Source: Halobacteriales archaeon QS_5_70_15
GTDB taxonomy: Archaea > Halobacteriota > Halobacteria > Halobacteriales > Haloarculaceae
Direction of reading: 5' to 3'
Length of the DNA: 60,220 nucleotides
Assembly: GCA_003022005.1 (NCBI GenBank)
Contig: PXRQ01000078.1
Coordinates: forward strand, 1 to 60,220
The position numbers and the translations under genes are program-made. This document shows, piece by piece, positions 18,211 through 26,322 of this stretch (positions are counted from its first letter, which is position 1; every line of letters begins with the position of its first letter). Under the pieces are notes generated by a model. That model saw nothing but the letters and a program-made list of their open reading frames with translations. It did not search any database and had not been told where the DNA came from.

Positions 18211-18289
18211 TACGGATTGTTGTAACGATGTACCGGCGATGACTCGGACAGGGTCGGGTATCGACGGTAAAAGACTACGCACGACCGTA
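18211..18289 (-). mobile_element. Palindromic element, copy C (79 bp), inserted in a gene
   Basis: Read on the minus strand it starts TACGGTCGTGCGTAGTCTTT, identical over 20 bases to the copy at 22744. The other end reads TACGGATTGTTGT and has diverged. Flanks are TGA (18208-18210) and CGA (18290-18292). It splits the HTH gene between a Leu codon and the following Thr-Tyr-Pro codons, and excising 79 plus 3 bases restores the frame. This copy is the best evidence that the family moves. Confidence 0.85.
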
Positions 18290-19018
18290 CGACCTATCCG
18301 GGGGTCCTCGTCCACGACGCCGTCAGGACCGGAACGCTGACCGACCGGTCCCGGATCGAGCCCTTCGAGACCGGTCGCCCCTGCCCGGCGTGCGGCGGCA
18401 CCCTCGAGGGGGCCTACCGTGATCAGCTTCTCCGCGTGTCCCGTGTCGACTGCGGGCCCCTCCTCGGGAAAATGCACGTCCTCCCGGGTGCCCGCCGGAG
18501 AGGTCCCGACCACCTGCTCCGCGCGGGGTCCGGGTTCGTCCTCAGGGACGCCGTCGTCATCAGGGAGGGGATCTGTCCGAACTGCGGCGACGGTCTCCGC
18601 CACGATTTCGTCGTCGAGGAACGGGCCGCCGGTGGGCGGGACCTCCCCGGCGTCACGGCGCTCCACCGCTGTGACGGCTGCGGGTTCTTCATCCGCTCGA
18701 CGGCCGGACTGACCCTGCTCGTCCACCCGGAGGTGGTGCCGTTCTTCGCCGACCACGGCGTGGACCTCCTCGCGGGCGGGCTCGACGAACCGGGACTCAC
18801 CGACGGCGGGGACGCCGTCGAGGTCCGCTCGCGGGACCCCCGGCGCGTGGCGGTCACCGCGTCGGCGGGCGAGGAGACGCTCGAGGTGGTCCTCGACGGC
18901 GACCTGGACGCCGTCCGGACCGAACGGCGACCGGCCGGCGACTGACGCGAGCGCGGAACCGACCGTGCGAGGGGCTGCCCTTCGAAACCCACAAGCGGAC
19001 CCCTCACGCAGGAGGGGC

Positions 19019-19975
19019 ATGGACGTCCTCGGCCGGTACGAGCCGCTGGTTGACGACCCGGCGGCGTTCCGCGCGGCCTGCGAGCGGCCGCTCCCGTCGG
19101 TCGTCCGCGTCAACACCATCAAGACCACGCCCGAGCGAGCGAGGCGAGCCTACGACGAGGCCGGCGTCGGGTACGAGCCCGTCGGCTGGCACGACGGCCT
19201 CCTGACGCTCGACGGCGATAGCCCGGGCAACTCCTGGCCGTACGTCCACGGGTGGGTCTACGGCCAGGAGTCGGTGTCGGCGGTCCCCGCCGAGGTGCTC
19301 GATCCCCGGCCCGGCGAGCGGGTGTTCGACGCCGCCGCCGCCCCGGGGAGCAAGACCACCCAGATAGCCGCGCTGATGGACGACACCGGGCTCCTGGCCG
19401 CGAACGACAACAACCTCGGCCGGCTCTCGGCGCTCCGGTCGAACGCCGAGCGGTGTGGCGTCACGAACGCCGTCGTCACCAAGCAGGACGCCCGGAACTT
19501 CTCGCTGAAGCCCTTCGGGGTCCCCGAGTCCGCGGACTCGGGGGCTCGTCGGACCGCGTCCGACGGTGTCGAGGAGTTCGACCGTACCCTCGTCGACGCG
19601 CCCTGCTCCTGCGAGGGGACGATACGGAAGAACCCCGACGCGATCGAGGACTGGTCGCTCTCGCACGTCGAGGGGATCGCCGGGGTCCAGAAGGGCATCC
19701 TCAAGCGCGCGGTCGAGGTGACCCGGGCGGGCGGGACGGTCGTCTACTCGACGTGTACGTTCGCGCCCGAGGAAAACGAGGCAGTGCTGGACTTCGTGCT
19801 CGGCGAGCGGGACTGCCGCCTGGTCGAGTTCGACCTGCCCATCGAGTCCTCGCCGGGCGTGACCGAGTGGGAGGGCGAGTCGTTCGACCCCTCGGTCGAG
19901 CGGGCCCGGCGTATCTACCCCCACCAGAACGACACGGGCGGGTTCTTCTGTGCGAAACTGGAGGTCGGCGCGTGA
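19019..19975 (+). CDS. RsmB/NOP2-type RNA m5C methyltransferase
   Basis: A 318-residue enzyme. It has the SAM-binding motif FDAAAAPGSKTTQIAALM, motif IV DAPCSCEGTIRKNP and motif VI YSTCTFAPEENE. The two cysteines (in PC and STC) are those used for catalysis and product release. PHQNDTGGFFCAKLE is the expected ending. It should place 5-methylcytosine in tRNA or rRNA; the exact site is unknown. ATG 19019 is preferred over a start 54 bases earlier because it matches the family start (MDVLGRYEPLV). A palindromic segment at about 19517-19545 encodes VPESADSGARRTAS, a likely repeat-derived insert. The next gene begins 52 bases downstream. Confidence 0.88.
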   Translation: MDVLGRYEPLVDDPAAFRAACERPLPSVVRVNTIKTTPERARRAYDEAGVGYEPVGWHDGLLTLDGDSPGNSWPYVHGWVYGQESVSAVPAEVLDPRPGERVFDAAAAPGSKTTQIAALMDDTGLLAANDNNLGRLSALRSNAERCGVTNAVVTKQDARNFSLKPFGVPESADSGARRTASDGVEEFDRTLVDAPCSCEGTIRKNPDAIEDWSLSHVEGIAGVQKGILKRAVEVTRAGGTVVYSTCTFAPEENEAVLDFVLGERDCRLVEFDLPIESSPGVTEWEGESFDPSVERARRIYPHQNDTGGFFCAKLEVGA

Positions 19976-20027
19976 TCGGACCGCCGCCGGTCGGCGCGCG
20001 GAGGGAACCCGCAGTGGAGGTGGATCG

Positions 20028-20537
20028 ATGAGCGAGAACCGCCCACAGGTCTTCGAGCGCCTGCCGGCGACCGAGGAGGAGCGGACGGCCGAGGGCCGCC
20101 CGACCCGCGAGGCCGTCGTCGACTTCTGGACCGGCCGGTACGGCCTCCCGCTCGACACCTTCGAGGGGCACACGTTCTGGGAGAAGGGCGCGGGGAAGGT
20201 GTGGGCGTTCGCGGCCGACCTGCCCGCCCCCGCCGAGGTCGAGGCGCTCGGGACGACGTTCCTGCGGACGAGACAGGAGCACTGGAAGCCCACGACCGAC
20301 GCCGTCCAGCGGTTCGGCCGCGAGGCGACGCGGAACGCGATCGAACTCGACCCGGGGGAGTCGCAGCAGTTCCTCGCTGGGGAGACACAGGCGATCGAGC
20401 GGTGGGACGGGGACTGGGGCTACCTGATCGCCGCCCACGAGATCGCCGGCGCGGTCGAGCCCATCGGCGTCGGGCTCTACCTCCACGGGGAACTGCGGTC
20501 GCAGGTGCCGAAGGGTCGTCGACGGGAGTTCCGATGA
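20028..20537 (+). CDS. PUA-like partner protein of the RNA methyltransferase
   Basis: A 169-residue protein beginning MSENRPQVFERLPATEEERT. The middle (FEGHTFWEKGAGKVWAFAAD) and C-terminal part (HEIAGAVEPIGVGLYLHGEL) resemble the RNA-binding PUA-like tail that in other organisms is fused to RsmF/NOP2-type methyltransferases. Its position 52 bases after the methyltransferase gene, same strand, fits a two-gene operon in which it supplies RNA recognition. The domain match is by eye and the pairing is inference. Confidence 0.7.
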   Translation: MSENRPQVFERLPATEEERTAEGRPTREAVVDFWTGRYGLPLDTFEGHTFWEKGAGKVWAFAADLPAPAEVEALGTTFLRTRQEHWKPTTDAVQRFGREATRNAIELDPGESQQFLAGETQAIERWDGDWGYLIAAHEIAGAVEPIGVGLYLHGELRSQVPKGRRREFR

Positions 20538-20765
20538 CCGTCCCGGCGGCACCCCGACCGCGATCGACCGATTCGGTCCACGGTCGCGCTCGTCGCCGTT
20601 CCGGAGTCTCGGGTTTCCGGCCCGTAGCGATCCGATCCCGTCTCCGGAAGGTCCGCACCGATCGATATCGGAGGGGTAGGCGCCGGTATAGACCTGTATA
20701 TATCGATCCGTCGGAGAATTATATAACTACTTGCTGCCGCGTACGAAGGGCAGAATGAGCCGATC

Positions 20766-20984
20766 ATGAAATGGGGTCAGTTCGCGGTCGGAATCGCAGT
20801 CGGGACTGGTATCGGCACGCTCGTTACCGTCGCCTACTTCATGCTCCAGGCGTTGACGATCCGGGCCCCTCGGGACGACGTTGTGAGCACGGAGGCGGGC
20901 ACGGCAGTGAGCGCCTCCGCGGGCGAGTGGGACGGGCCCGTCATCTCGCCGTCCGTGTCACACGAACCGATCGAACGGGAATGA
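20766..20984 (+). CDS. Small single-helix membrane protein
   Basis: A 72-residue protein with one hydrophobic helix (FAVGIAVGTGIGTLVTVAYF) near the N-terminus and a polar tail. An AT-rich promoter-like region (AATTATATAACTAC at about 20716-20730) lies 35-50 bases upstream of ATG 20766, rare in this GC-rich DNA. That supports expression. No family is recognised. Confidence 0.5.
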   Translation: MKWGQFAVGIAVGTGIGTLVTVAYFMLQALTIRAPRDDVVSTEAGTAVSASAGEWDGPVISPSVSHEPIERE

Positions 20985-21039
20985 GACCGTCGTTCCCCGA
21001 CATGACGCCGGAACCCACGAGGGCCATCGTCGGTCATCG

Positions 21040-22545
21040 TCACTTCTCGCGGAGCACGCCGCCGCCGAGCCCCTCCCACTCGACGCGGTAGCCGAGCCGC
21101 GAGAGGACCGTGCTCGCGTCGTCGACGCCGTACTCGTCGAGGACCGATTCGGCCTCGTCGAGCGACGTCCCCGCGTCGAGCCGTCCGGCGAGTTCGTCGA
21201 ACACCCCCGGCCGGACGAGCGTGCGCCCCACGCGCTCGTGTTCGGGGAACCGCTTGCCCTCCAGGGTCGTCTCGCTCACCCCGTACTCGGCAGCGAGGTC
21301 GGCGAGCGTCGTCACGTCCGGTTCCGGGACGAGTTCGTCGGGCAGGTCGGCGGCGCTCTCGGCCACGAGGCGGTCCTCGTACGCTCTGAGAGCGTTGCGG
21401 ACGTCCTTGACCCGGACGGTCCCCCGGTAGGGGATGGCGCCGTCGGTGAGCGACTCGACCTCCTCGCCGACGCCGAGGGACCGGTCGACCGCGACGAGAA
21501 AGGCGACGTCCTCGAGGTCGCCGAACCGGGAGAGCTTCCTCTCGACGTACTCCGGCGTCCAGAACCCCATGATCTCGAAGAAGACCCGGAACCCGCCGTA
21601 CGCCCAGTCGAACGCGAAATCGGGGATGACGACGTGCTCGCCGGCCGCCAGCGGCTCCGGTTCGCGGGTGAGTTCCCAGTCGAGGTCGAGCGACTCGAAC
21701 CGTGCCGCGAAGTCGGCCTCCACGGCGGAGTCGTACGTCGGCTCGGCGACCGGGTCGGTCCCGGGTACGGTGACGTCGCCGGTCGAGAGCCGCAGCGTCC
21801 GCTCGGTTCCGCGGTCGTCTATCGTCGCCTCCAGGTGCCACTCGCCGGCCTTCGCGACCGTCCGGAGGAGCCGGGCGAAGCGGGTCCCGTACCGGCGCGA
21901 CCGGCGGAACAGCGCGTCCGGGCCGGTGACGACGACCTCCCTCCCCTCGGGGGTTCGGCGGATCTCGTAGAGCAGGCGGAGGCGCTTGACCGCCGAGACC
22001 AGCCCCTTGGGATCCGACGAGCGCACCCTGACCTCGGTGGCGTCGAACAGCGCCGCCTGCGCCAACGAGAGGTCGTACTGTTCGACCAGCTCCCCGGGTC
22101 CCCACCGCGGCTCGAACGACGAGAGGACCTGTCGGGTCTCCAGATCGGCGTACAGCGAGTCGGCGACCGCGTCGGGCTCGGTCCCGAACCGGTCGGCGGC
22201 CACGGAGAGCGCCTCGGCCCGTTCGGCTCCGGTGACGACGCCCACCGATTCGGCGGCCTCGAACGCCGCTTCGCGGGCCCGCTCGGGTTCGACCGCGGCC
22301 CGGGTCTCGAACGCCGCCTCGCGCTCTAAGAGTTTGGCGAACCCGCGGACGAGCTTGAAGTCCGGCGCCTCCCCCTCGACGTCGGCGAGCGCGTCCTCGA
22401 GTTCCGAGCGGGAGTGCCCGACGTGCCCCTGGAAGACCCCGAGGACCCGCGCGGCCGTCTCGCGCGCCGCCGACTCCTCGCGGGCGAACTGCGGGTGGTA
22501 GCCGCCGCCGGCGCGCGACACCCGGAGCAGGTTCTTCGTCAGCAC
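21040..22545 (-). CDS. bax1: Bax1 (DUF790) nuclease, XPB partner
   Basis: A 501-residue protein starting at GTG 22545 with MLTKNLLRVSRAGGGYHPQF, the usual Bax1 beginning. The N-terminal helical region is followed by a RecB-like nuclease core around residues 300-400 (IPDFAFDW, FRVFFEIMGFWTPEYVERKL, VAFLVAVDRSL) with the acidic and lysine residues expected for a PD-(D/E)XK enzyme. Bax1 binds the archaeal XPB helicase and cleaves DNA bubble structures, working in nucleotide-excision-like repair. The two genes are normally adjacent; here XPB begins 5 kb away, also on the minus strand. A TATA-like GATTTAGTA lies about 25-30 bases upstream. Confidence 0.88.
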   Translation of the reverse strand: MLTKNLLRVSRAGGGYHPQFAREESAARETAARVLGVFQGHVGHSRSELEDALADVEGEAPDFKLVRGFAKLLEREAAFETRAAVEPERAREAAFEAAESVGVVTGAERAEALSVAADRFGTEPDAVADSLYADLETRQVLSSFEPRWGPGELVEQYDLSLAQAALFDATEVRVRSSDPKGLVSAVKRLRLLYEIRRTPEGREVVVTGPDALFRRSRRYGTRFARLLRTVAKAGEWHLEATIDDRGTERTLRLSTGDVTVPGTDPVAEPTYDSAVEADFAARFESLDLDWELTREPEPLAAGEHVVIPDFAFDWAYGGFRVFFEIMGFWTPEYVERKLSRFGDLEDVAFLVAVDRSLGVGEEVESLTDGAIPYRGTVRVKDVRNALRAYEDRLVAESAADLPDELVPEPDVTTLADLAAEYGVSETTLEGKRFPEHERVGRTLVRPGVFDELAGRLDAGTSLDEAESVLDEYGVDDASTVLSRLGYRVEWEGLGGGVLREK

Positions 22546-23060
22546 TACCGGGGGTAGTCGTGGGTGGTACTAAATCTCGGTGGGGACGATACGGGTGGTG
22601 TCGGGACAGGTCGGCAGGGGTCCGGCGATACCACCTCGAAAGCGCCCGACTGTAACGCTCCCGCGGCTCGCTGCACTCTGCACTCGCTTCGCTTGTTGCG
22701 GTGCTTGTATCGCCAGGATTCGCGTACCTGTCGGCCCCTTTCATACGGTCGTGCGTAGTCTTTTACCGATGATCGCCGACCCCGTCCGGGTTGATCGCCG
22801 GTACATCGGTACGCACGACCGTATCAGTCCCACCTCTCGGTGACTGATCGGCCAACCGATCGGGCGGGACCGAAAGGGGGCTTTCGAGGTGGTACTGTCG
22901 ACAGCTGCCACTCGGTCCGATCGTACTACGATTCGGGAGAGGGAGGCGAAGACACATCAACCGAGCCCACCTCCCGTCGAACACGACGCTCGACGCCGAG
23001 GTTCCGGACCCGCCGTCGCTCCGTGGCCCGCAGTCCCGCGGCGAGTACGACGCCATCGAC
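22546..23060. other. Repeat-rich intergenic region holding element A
   Basis: No gene is seen. At 22630-22648 ACCACCTCGAAAGCGCCCG faces CGGGGGCTTTCGAGGTGGT-like sequence at 22874-22892, an imperfect long-range inverted repeat. Between them sit a GCGGCTCGCTGCACTCTG/CACTCGCTTCGCTTG repeat (22665-22700) and the palindromic element at 22744-22823. The region looks like nested repeats inserted between Bax1 and the next gene. Confidence 0.5.
22744..22823 (+). mobile_element. Palindromic element, copy A (80 bp)
   Basis: TACGGTCGTGCGTA at the left end is the exact reverse complement of TACGCACGACCGTA at the right end. Inside, ACCGATG (22765-22771) pairs with CATCGGT (22804-22810), and GATCGCCG occurs twice as a direct repeat. 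The flanks are identical 3-bp repeats, TCA at 22741-22743 and TCA at 22824-22826. This and the copy at 53039 are the best-preserved members and define the consensus. Confidence 0.85.
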
Positions 23061-23813
23061 ATGACCGACCGGGAGCCGACCGACGACCATCGCCGCGAGG
23101 AACTCGAAGGGCTCCCCCGGGAGGGCGCCTGGCAGGACGCCTTCGAGGAGTGGGCCGAGCACACCCTCCTGACGGACGCGGAGTTCGAGGCCGTCCGCCA
23201 CCTCGGACTCGTGGAACGGTTCGACCTCTACTGGGATCCGGCGACCGACGGGGTGGGCTACCGCGCGCCGACGCTCGACGACGCCGAGCGGGAGGCGTTC
23301 GACGACCCGGACGGGATCGAGGCGGAGCTCGACTCGCTCGGCCGCGTCGTCTCGGAGCCCCTCGAGAACGACTACCTCCTGCGCGACGAGAACGAGTTCG
23401 GGTTCTTCGCCGACGACTACACGGGCGAGGTGGGAGACGAGAGGTACCCCCCGGATCGAGGCCCGCCCGCGGGTCCCCGACCGACCCGGTCGACCACCGG
23501 GGCCGCTACTGTCGGTCGGGGCCGCTACCGTCGGTCGGGGACTCCGACTCCGCGGCCCCGGCCCGGGTCCCGCGCCGGCCGTCGTGGTCGGCGGTCAACG
23601 GGCCGACCCGGCCGGCCTCGCGGTCCGGGTCGGCCAGCCCCGCGAGGAACTCCTCGGCGCGCTCCTCGCCGGTCGCGATCAGCCCCTCGAGGAACGAGGG
23701 GGTGCGATCGAACTTCGTCGACTGGTCGTAATCGGGGGGGAGTTCGATGCGTCTGGCGGTCGTCAGCGAGAACCGCTCCTCGGGGAGGTAGCCCGCCTCG
23801 ATCCACTCGTTGA
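23061..23813 (+). CDS. Conserved acidic hypothetical protein, C-terminal end uncertain
   Basis: From ATG 23061 the first 130 residues are a well-formed acidic haloarchaeal protein (WQDAFEEWAEHTLLTDAEFE, AVRHLGLVERFDLYWDPATD, LDSLGRVVSEPLENDYLLRD, GFFADDYTGEVGDERY). After about residue 135 (base 23465) composition switches to Arg/Pro/Gly-rich sequence that runs antisense over the 3' end of the patatin gene until 23813. That tail is probably not natural; a small frameshift near 23450 may have removed the original stop. I recognise no domain. It lies just after the repeat-rich region with element A. Confidence 0.55.
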   Translation: MTDREPTDDHRREELEGLPREGAWQDAFEEWAEHTLLTDAEFEAVRHLGLVERFDLYWDPATDGVGYRAPTLDDAEREAFDDPDGIEAELDSLGRVVSEPLENDYLLRDENEFGFFADDYTGEVGDERYPPDRGPPAGPRPTRSTTGAATVGRGRYRRSGTPTPRPRPGSRAGRRGRRSTGRPGRPRGPGRPAPRGTPRRAPRRSRSAPRGTRGCDRTSSTGRNRGGVRCVWRSSARTAPRGGSPPRSTR

Positions 23814-24675
23814 CCCACTCGATGAACCGCAACTCCTGGTTGAGCGAGATGTTCCCCGCGAGCTCGTTCCGTCGGTCGGCGATGTCGACGAGCGACTCCG
23901 GGGTCTCGGCCCGCTCCTGGGGGTTGATCTGGACCACCCACAGTTCGTCGGGCTTGCGGTCGGCGTCGACGGTCATCAGGTCGGTCACCGGCGGGTTCTG
24001 GCTGAACAGCCCGTCCCAGTGGTCGTGGCCGCCTATCTCGACCGCGGGGAACAGCTCCGGGAGGGCCGCGGAGGCCAGCACCGCCTCGGGGGTGACCTCC
24101 CCGTTGGTGAACGTCTCGAAGACGCCGCCGTTCACGTCGACGGTCCCGACCACCAGTTCGGGTGCGTCGCGGGTGCAGAGTCCCGGTATCGCCTCGAAGT
24201 CGATACACGCCTCGAGCGCCTCGACGATGCGCTCCTGGGCGAGCCGCGATCCGGGGTTGGCGTAGGGCGAGACGCCGGCCGACGGGAGCCCCGCGTTCCG
24301 CCAGCGGATGCCGGCGACGAACCAGTCGTTGACCAGCCGGTCGGCGGGCTCCTCGGCGGCGAGCTCCGCCCAGAGCGCGTCGAGCAGGTCGACCGCCGTC
24401 GACTCGTCGCCGGTCACGAGGCCGTACCACGTCGCCAGCGCGTTGAACGCGCCGCCGGAGGTCCCGGAGATACCGACGAGTTCGTGCCCGTCGGGCCAGG
24501 CCGACAGCAGCCCCCGGAGGACGCCGGCCGTGAACGCCGTGTGGCTCCCGCCGCCCTGGCAGGCGACGGCGACCCTCGTCGGGCGGTCCTCCCGATCATC
24601 GTCGCCGGCACGTCCGTCGGTCGTGGTTCCACCGGAGCCGGCCGTCGGGGCGTTCCTCCCGTTTCGGTCGGGCAT
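23506..24675 (-). CDS. Patatin-like phospholipase, probable PHA depolymerase
   Basis: A 389-residue patatin. VAVACQGGGSHTAFTAGVLR is the oxyanion-hole glycine loop and GISGTSGGAFNAL carries the nucleophilic Ser in GxSxG. The dyad Asp is in HDHWDGLFSQNPPV, where the usual DGG/DGA is DGL. The ATG at 24675 overlaps the TGA stop of the dehydrogenase gene (TGATG), so the two are translationally coupled. In Haloferax mediterranei a patatin-like enzyme, PhaZh1, depolymerises polyhydroxybutyrate granules and is encoded next to the 3-hydroxybutyrate dehydrogenase BdhA. The same pairing here supports a PHA-mobilising role. A 19-bp tandem repeat near 23499-23537 lies at its 3' end. Confidence 0.82.
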   Translation of the reverse strand: MPDRNGRNAPTAGSGGTTTDGRAGDDDREDRPTRVAVACQGGGSHTAFTAGVLRGLLSAWPDGHELVGISGTSGGAFNALATWYGLVTGDESTAVDLLDALWAELAAEEPADRLVNDWFVAGIRWRNAGLPSAGVSPYANPGSRLAQERIVEALEACIDFEAIPGLCTRDAPELVVGTVDVNGGVFETFTNGEVTPEAVLASAALPELFPAVEIGGHDHWDGLFSQNPPVTDLMTVDADRKPDELWVVQINPQERAETPESLVDIADRRNELAGNISLNQELRFIEWVNEWIEAGYLPEERFSLTTARRIELPPDYDQSTKFDRTPSFLEGLIATGEERAEEFLAGLADPDREAGRVGPLTADHDGRRGTRAGAAESESPTDGSGPDRQ

Positions 24676-25538
24676 CACTCGTAGGTGTGGACGTAGCCGC
24701 CGTCCCAGAGAAGGTCGGCGCCGTTGAGGTGTCGACCGAACTCCGAGAACCCGAACGCGAACAGGTTGGCGACCTCGGCCGGCGTCATCATCGTCTTCGT
24801 CCGGGCCTGCCCGAGCATCACGTCCTCGACCACCTCGCGCTCGGAGATCCCGCGCTCCCGGGCCGTGTCCTCGATCTGGTTGACCATCAGCGGCGTGAGC
24901 ACGTAGCCAGCGCTCACGGAGAACCCCCTGAGCGTGCCCTCGCCCTCGGCGGCGATCGAGCGGGTGAGCCCGGTGAGCCCGTGTTTCATCGTGATGTAGG
25001 CCGCCTTGTCCTTCGTCGCGTACTGGCCGTGGATCGAGGACATGTTGCCGATCGCACCGACGCCGTCGTCGGTCGCACGGATGTGTGGCATCGTGTACTT
25101 GGCGAGCATGAACGGCGCGCGGAGCATCACGTCGTGGACGAGGTCGTACTTCTCCGGTGGGAACTCCGGGATCGGGGCGATGTGCTGGAGCCCGGCGATG
25201 TTCGCGAGGTAGCGCAGGTCGCCCTCGTCGGCCGCGGACTCGACGATCCGCTCGATGTCCGCGTCGTCGGTGAGGTTCCCGACGACGCGGGTGAAGGCCC
25301 CGGGGACGTCACAGTCCTCGGCGATGGCTGCCGTCTCCGCGAGGCCGTCCTCGTCCATGTCCGTCCCCACGACGGTGAGGCCGTTCGCTGCGAGGACGAC
25401 CGCCGTCGCCCGGCCGATGCCGGAGGCGGCGCCGGTCACCAGCGCGACGTCGTCGGTCGTGAACCGGTCGTCGGGCAGGACGAGGAAGTCGTCGGGGGTC
25501 AGTTCGGGCGCGCTGAGGTCGAACTCGTCGTCGTTCAT
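24675..25538 (-). CDS. SDR oxidoreductase, probable 3-hydroxybutyrate dehydrogenase (BdhA-like)
   Basis: A 287-residue classical SDR. VALVTGAASGIGRATAVVLA is the NAD(P)-binding loop, NIAGLQHI the NxxG region, the catalytic Ser is in GNMSSIHGQY, and YITMK provides Tyr and Lys. GFSEFGRHLNGADLLWDGGYVHTYE is the C-terminus typical of 3-hydroxybutyrate dehydrogenases. It would oxidise 3-hydroxybutyrate released from PHA to acetoacetate. It is the upstream partner in a coupled operon with the patatin-like depolymerase. A close paralog lies at 53233-54138. ATG 25538 is the start. Confidence 0.85.
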   Translation of the reverse strand: MNDDEFDLSAPELTPDDFLVLPDDRFTTDDVALVTGAASGIGRATAVVLAANGLTVVGTDMDEDGLAETAAIAEDCDVPGAFTRVVGNLTDDADIERIVESAADEGDLRYLANIAGLQHIAPIPEFPPEKYDLVHDVMLRAPFMLAKYTMPHIRATDDGVGAIGNMSSIHGQYATKDKAAYITMKHGLTGLTRSIAAEGEGTLRGFSVSAGYVLTPLMVNQIEDTARERGISEREVVEDVMLGQARTKTMMTPAEVANLFAFGFSEFGRHLNGADLLWDGGYVHTYE

Positions 25539-25569
25539 CGGAACGGGTGGACCGAGGACGCCGGCCGGT

Positions 25570-25977
25570 TTAACGCCATCGCGGCGGTCGCCGGCCCGTG
25601 TGGTCGACGGGTCGCTCCCCGCGGTCGATCGCGTCCTCGCGCGAGGGCCAACGGCCGGACTCCGCCGTCCCCGCGGACCACGCCGGGTCCGTGGACGACG
25701 CCGGATCCGTGGACGACGCCGGGTCCGTGGACGACGCCGGATCCGGGGACGGCCCGGACGGCCCCTCGACGTGGGTCGCGAGCGCCGCCCGGAGATCCGG
25801 CAGGAGTCGACCGAGCGCGTCCTCGTGGGGGTCCTTCCTCCGGTGGATCGCCGCCGGGGAGACGCCCACCCGATCGTAGCGGTCGAACGCGCCATCCGGA
25901 ACGTCGTACCGGCGCTCGACGTACCGACGTACCTGCGAGCACAGCGCGTGAAGGTGGACGAGTTCCCGCTTTCACAT
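25570..25977 (-). pseudogene. UPF0058-like gene with a stop after the start codon and a repeat tail
   Basis: The frame reads KRELVHLHALCSQVRRYVER, VPDGAFDRYDRVGVSPAAIH and RRKDPHEDALGRLL, a clear UPF0058 protein. The expected ATG at 25977-25975 is followed directly by TGA, then AAG CGG GAA. So the gene has an in-frame stop as codon 2, as if three bases were gained. Without it the protein would be about 134 residues. The C-terminal half is not part of the family; it contains an 18-bp tandem repeat encoding DPASST three to four times. Use of the internal GTG at 25869 would miss half of the domain. Confidence 0.6.
25681..25752. repeat. 18-bp tandem repeat, four units
   Basis: The unit CCGGGTCCGTGGACGACG is repeated about four times with C/A or G/A changes (GGGTCC alternating with GGATCC). 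On the minus strand it encodes the hexapeptide DPASST in the tail of the UPF0058-like frame. The unit is a multiple of three, so copy-number change would not alter frame. Confidence 0.8.
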
Positions 25978-26322
25978 CGCATCCCTCCCGAGTGGCTCGC
26001 GGGGGGTGTGGGGACCGTCCCCGGGGGAGGGGGGAGAGCAGGGGACGGGGCGTGTTCCGGCCGGGGTCGGAGAGTCCGAGCGGGCGGGTCCCGAGTGAGC
26101 TCACGGCGTACGGGTCCCGCGGCCGACACGCCATAAATGCGTACGTCCTCGTCGGGCAAAGAAGCAGTACCACAGTCACTAGCCCCGACGCCGGCGTTCG
26201 AGGACGGTACCCGATTCGGGGGACTGTACGCCACGAGGCACGGAGCCGACTCCCTGACTGGCCGTGAGTATCGGTATTGTGCAACACACTTTTGTTCGGA
26301 AGTATGGAATACAGACGTGGAG
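25978..26322. other. Intergenic region upstream of the Bat-like regulator
   Basis: No gene seen. It is GC-rich to about 26110, then becomes more AT-rich (CCATAAATGCG near 26131 and ATCGGTATTGTGCAACACAC near 26268). The second half is probably the promoter region of the regulator starting at 26323. Confidence 0.35.

Larger units (their letters stand above)
17873..18945 (+). pseudogene. Wrecked ArsR-like HTH/zinc-ribbon regulator, interrupted by palindromic element
   Basis: The pieces spell a haloarchaeal winged-helix regulator: LDPAEAFSLL, DEARVDILLTLGDATD, ALPFAEL, VDIGDGGRFNDHLDRLVGTF then VRETSDGYGL. The C-terminal effector region has paired CxxC motifs (GRPCPACGGTLEG, GICPNCGDGLRH, HRCDGCGFF). 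Damage includes a one-base frame loss near 17942 and an extra segment of about 75 bases carrying TGA-TAG stops at 18013-18018. There is also a two-base gain near 18112 and an 82-bp insertion at 18211-18292. Removing that insertion joins GGC CTG A to CC TAT CCG and restores the frame into the open C-terminal part, which runs cleanly to 18945. Confidence 0.8.

Noticed and set aside
20628..20720. Region with CCGTAGCGATCC, CGATCGATATCGG and CGCCGGTATAG as a degenerate element copy
   Set aside because: Blocks are short and out of order; it may be a promoter region for the small gene at 20766.
22744..22823. Palindromic element as a tRNA-like or riboswitch structure
   Set aside because: It has no cloverleaf or known aptamer landmarks, occurs in several unrelated places, and has 3-bp flanking repeats.
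25681..25752. The 18-bp tandem repeat as a CRISPR-like array
   Set aside because: Units are directly adjacent without spacers and fall in a coding frame.
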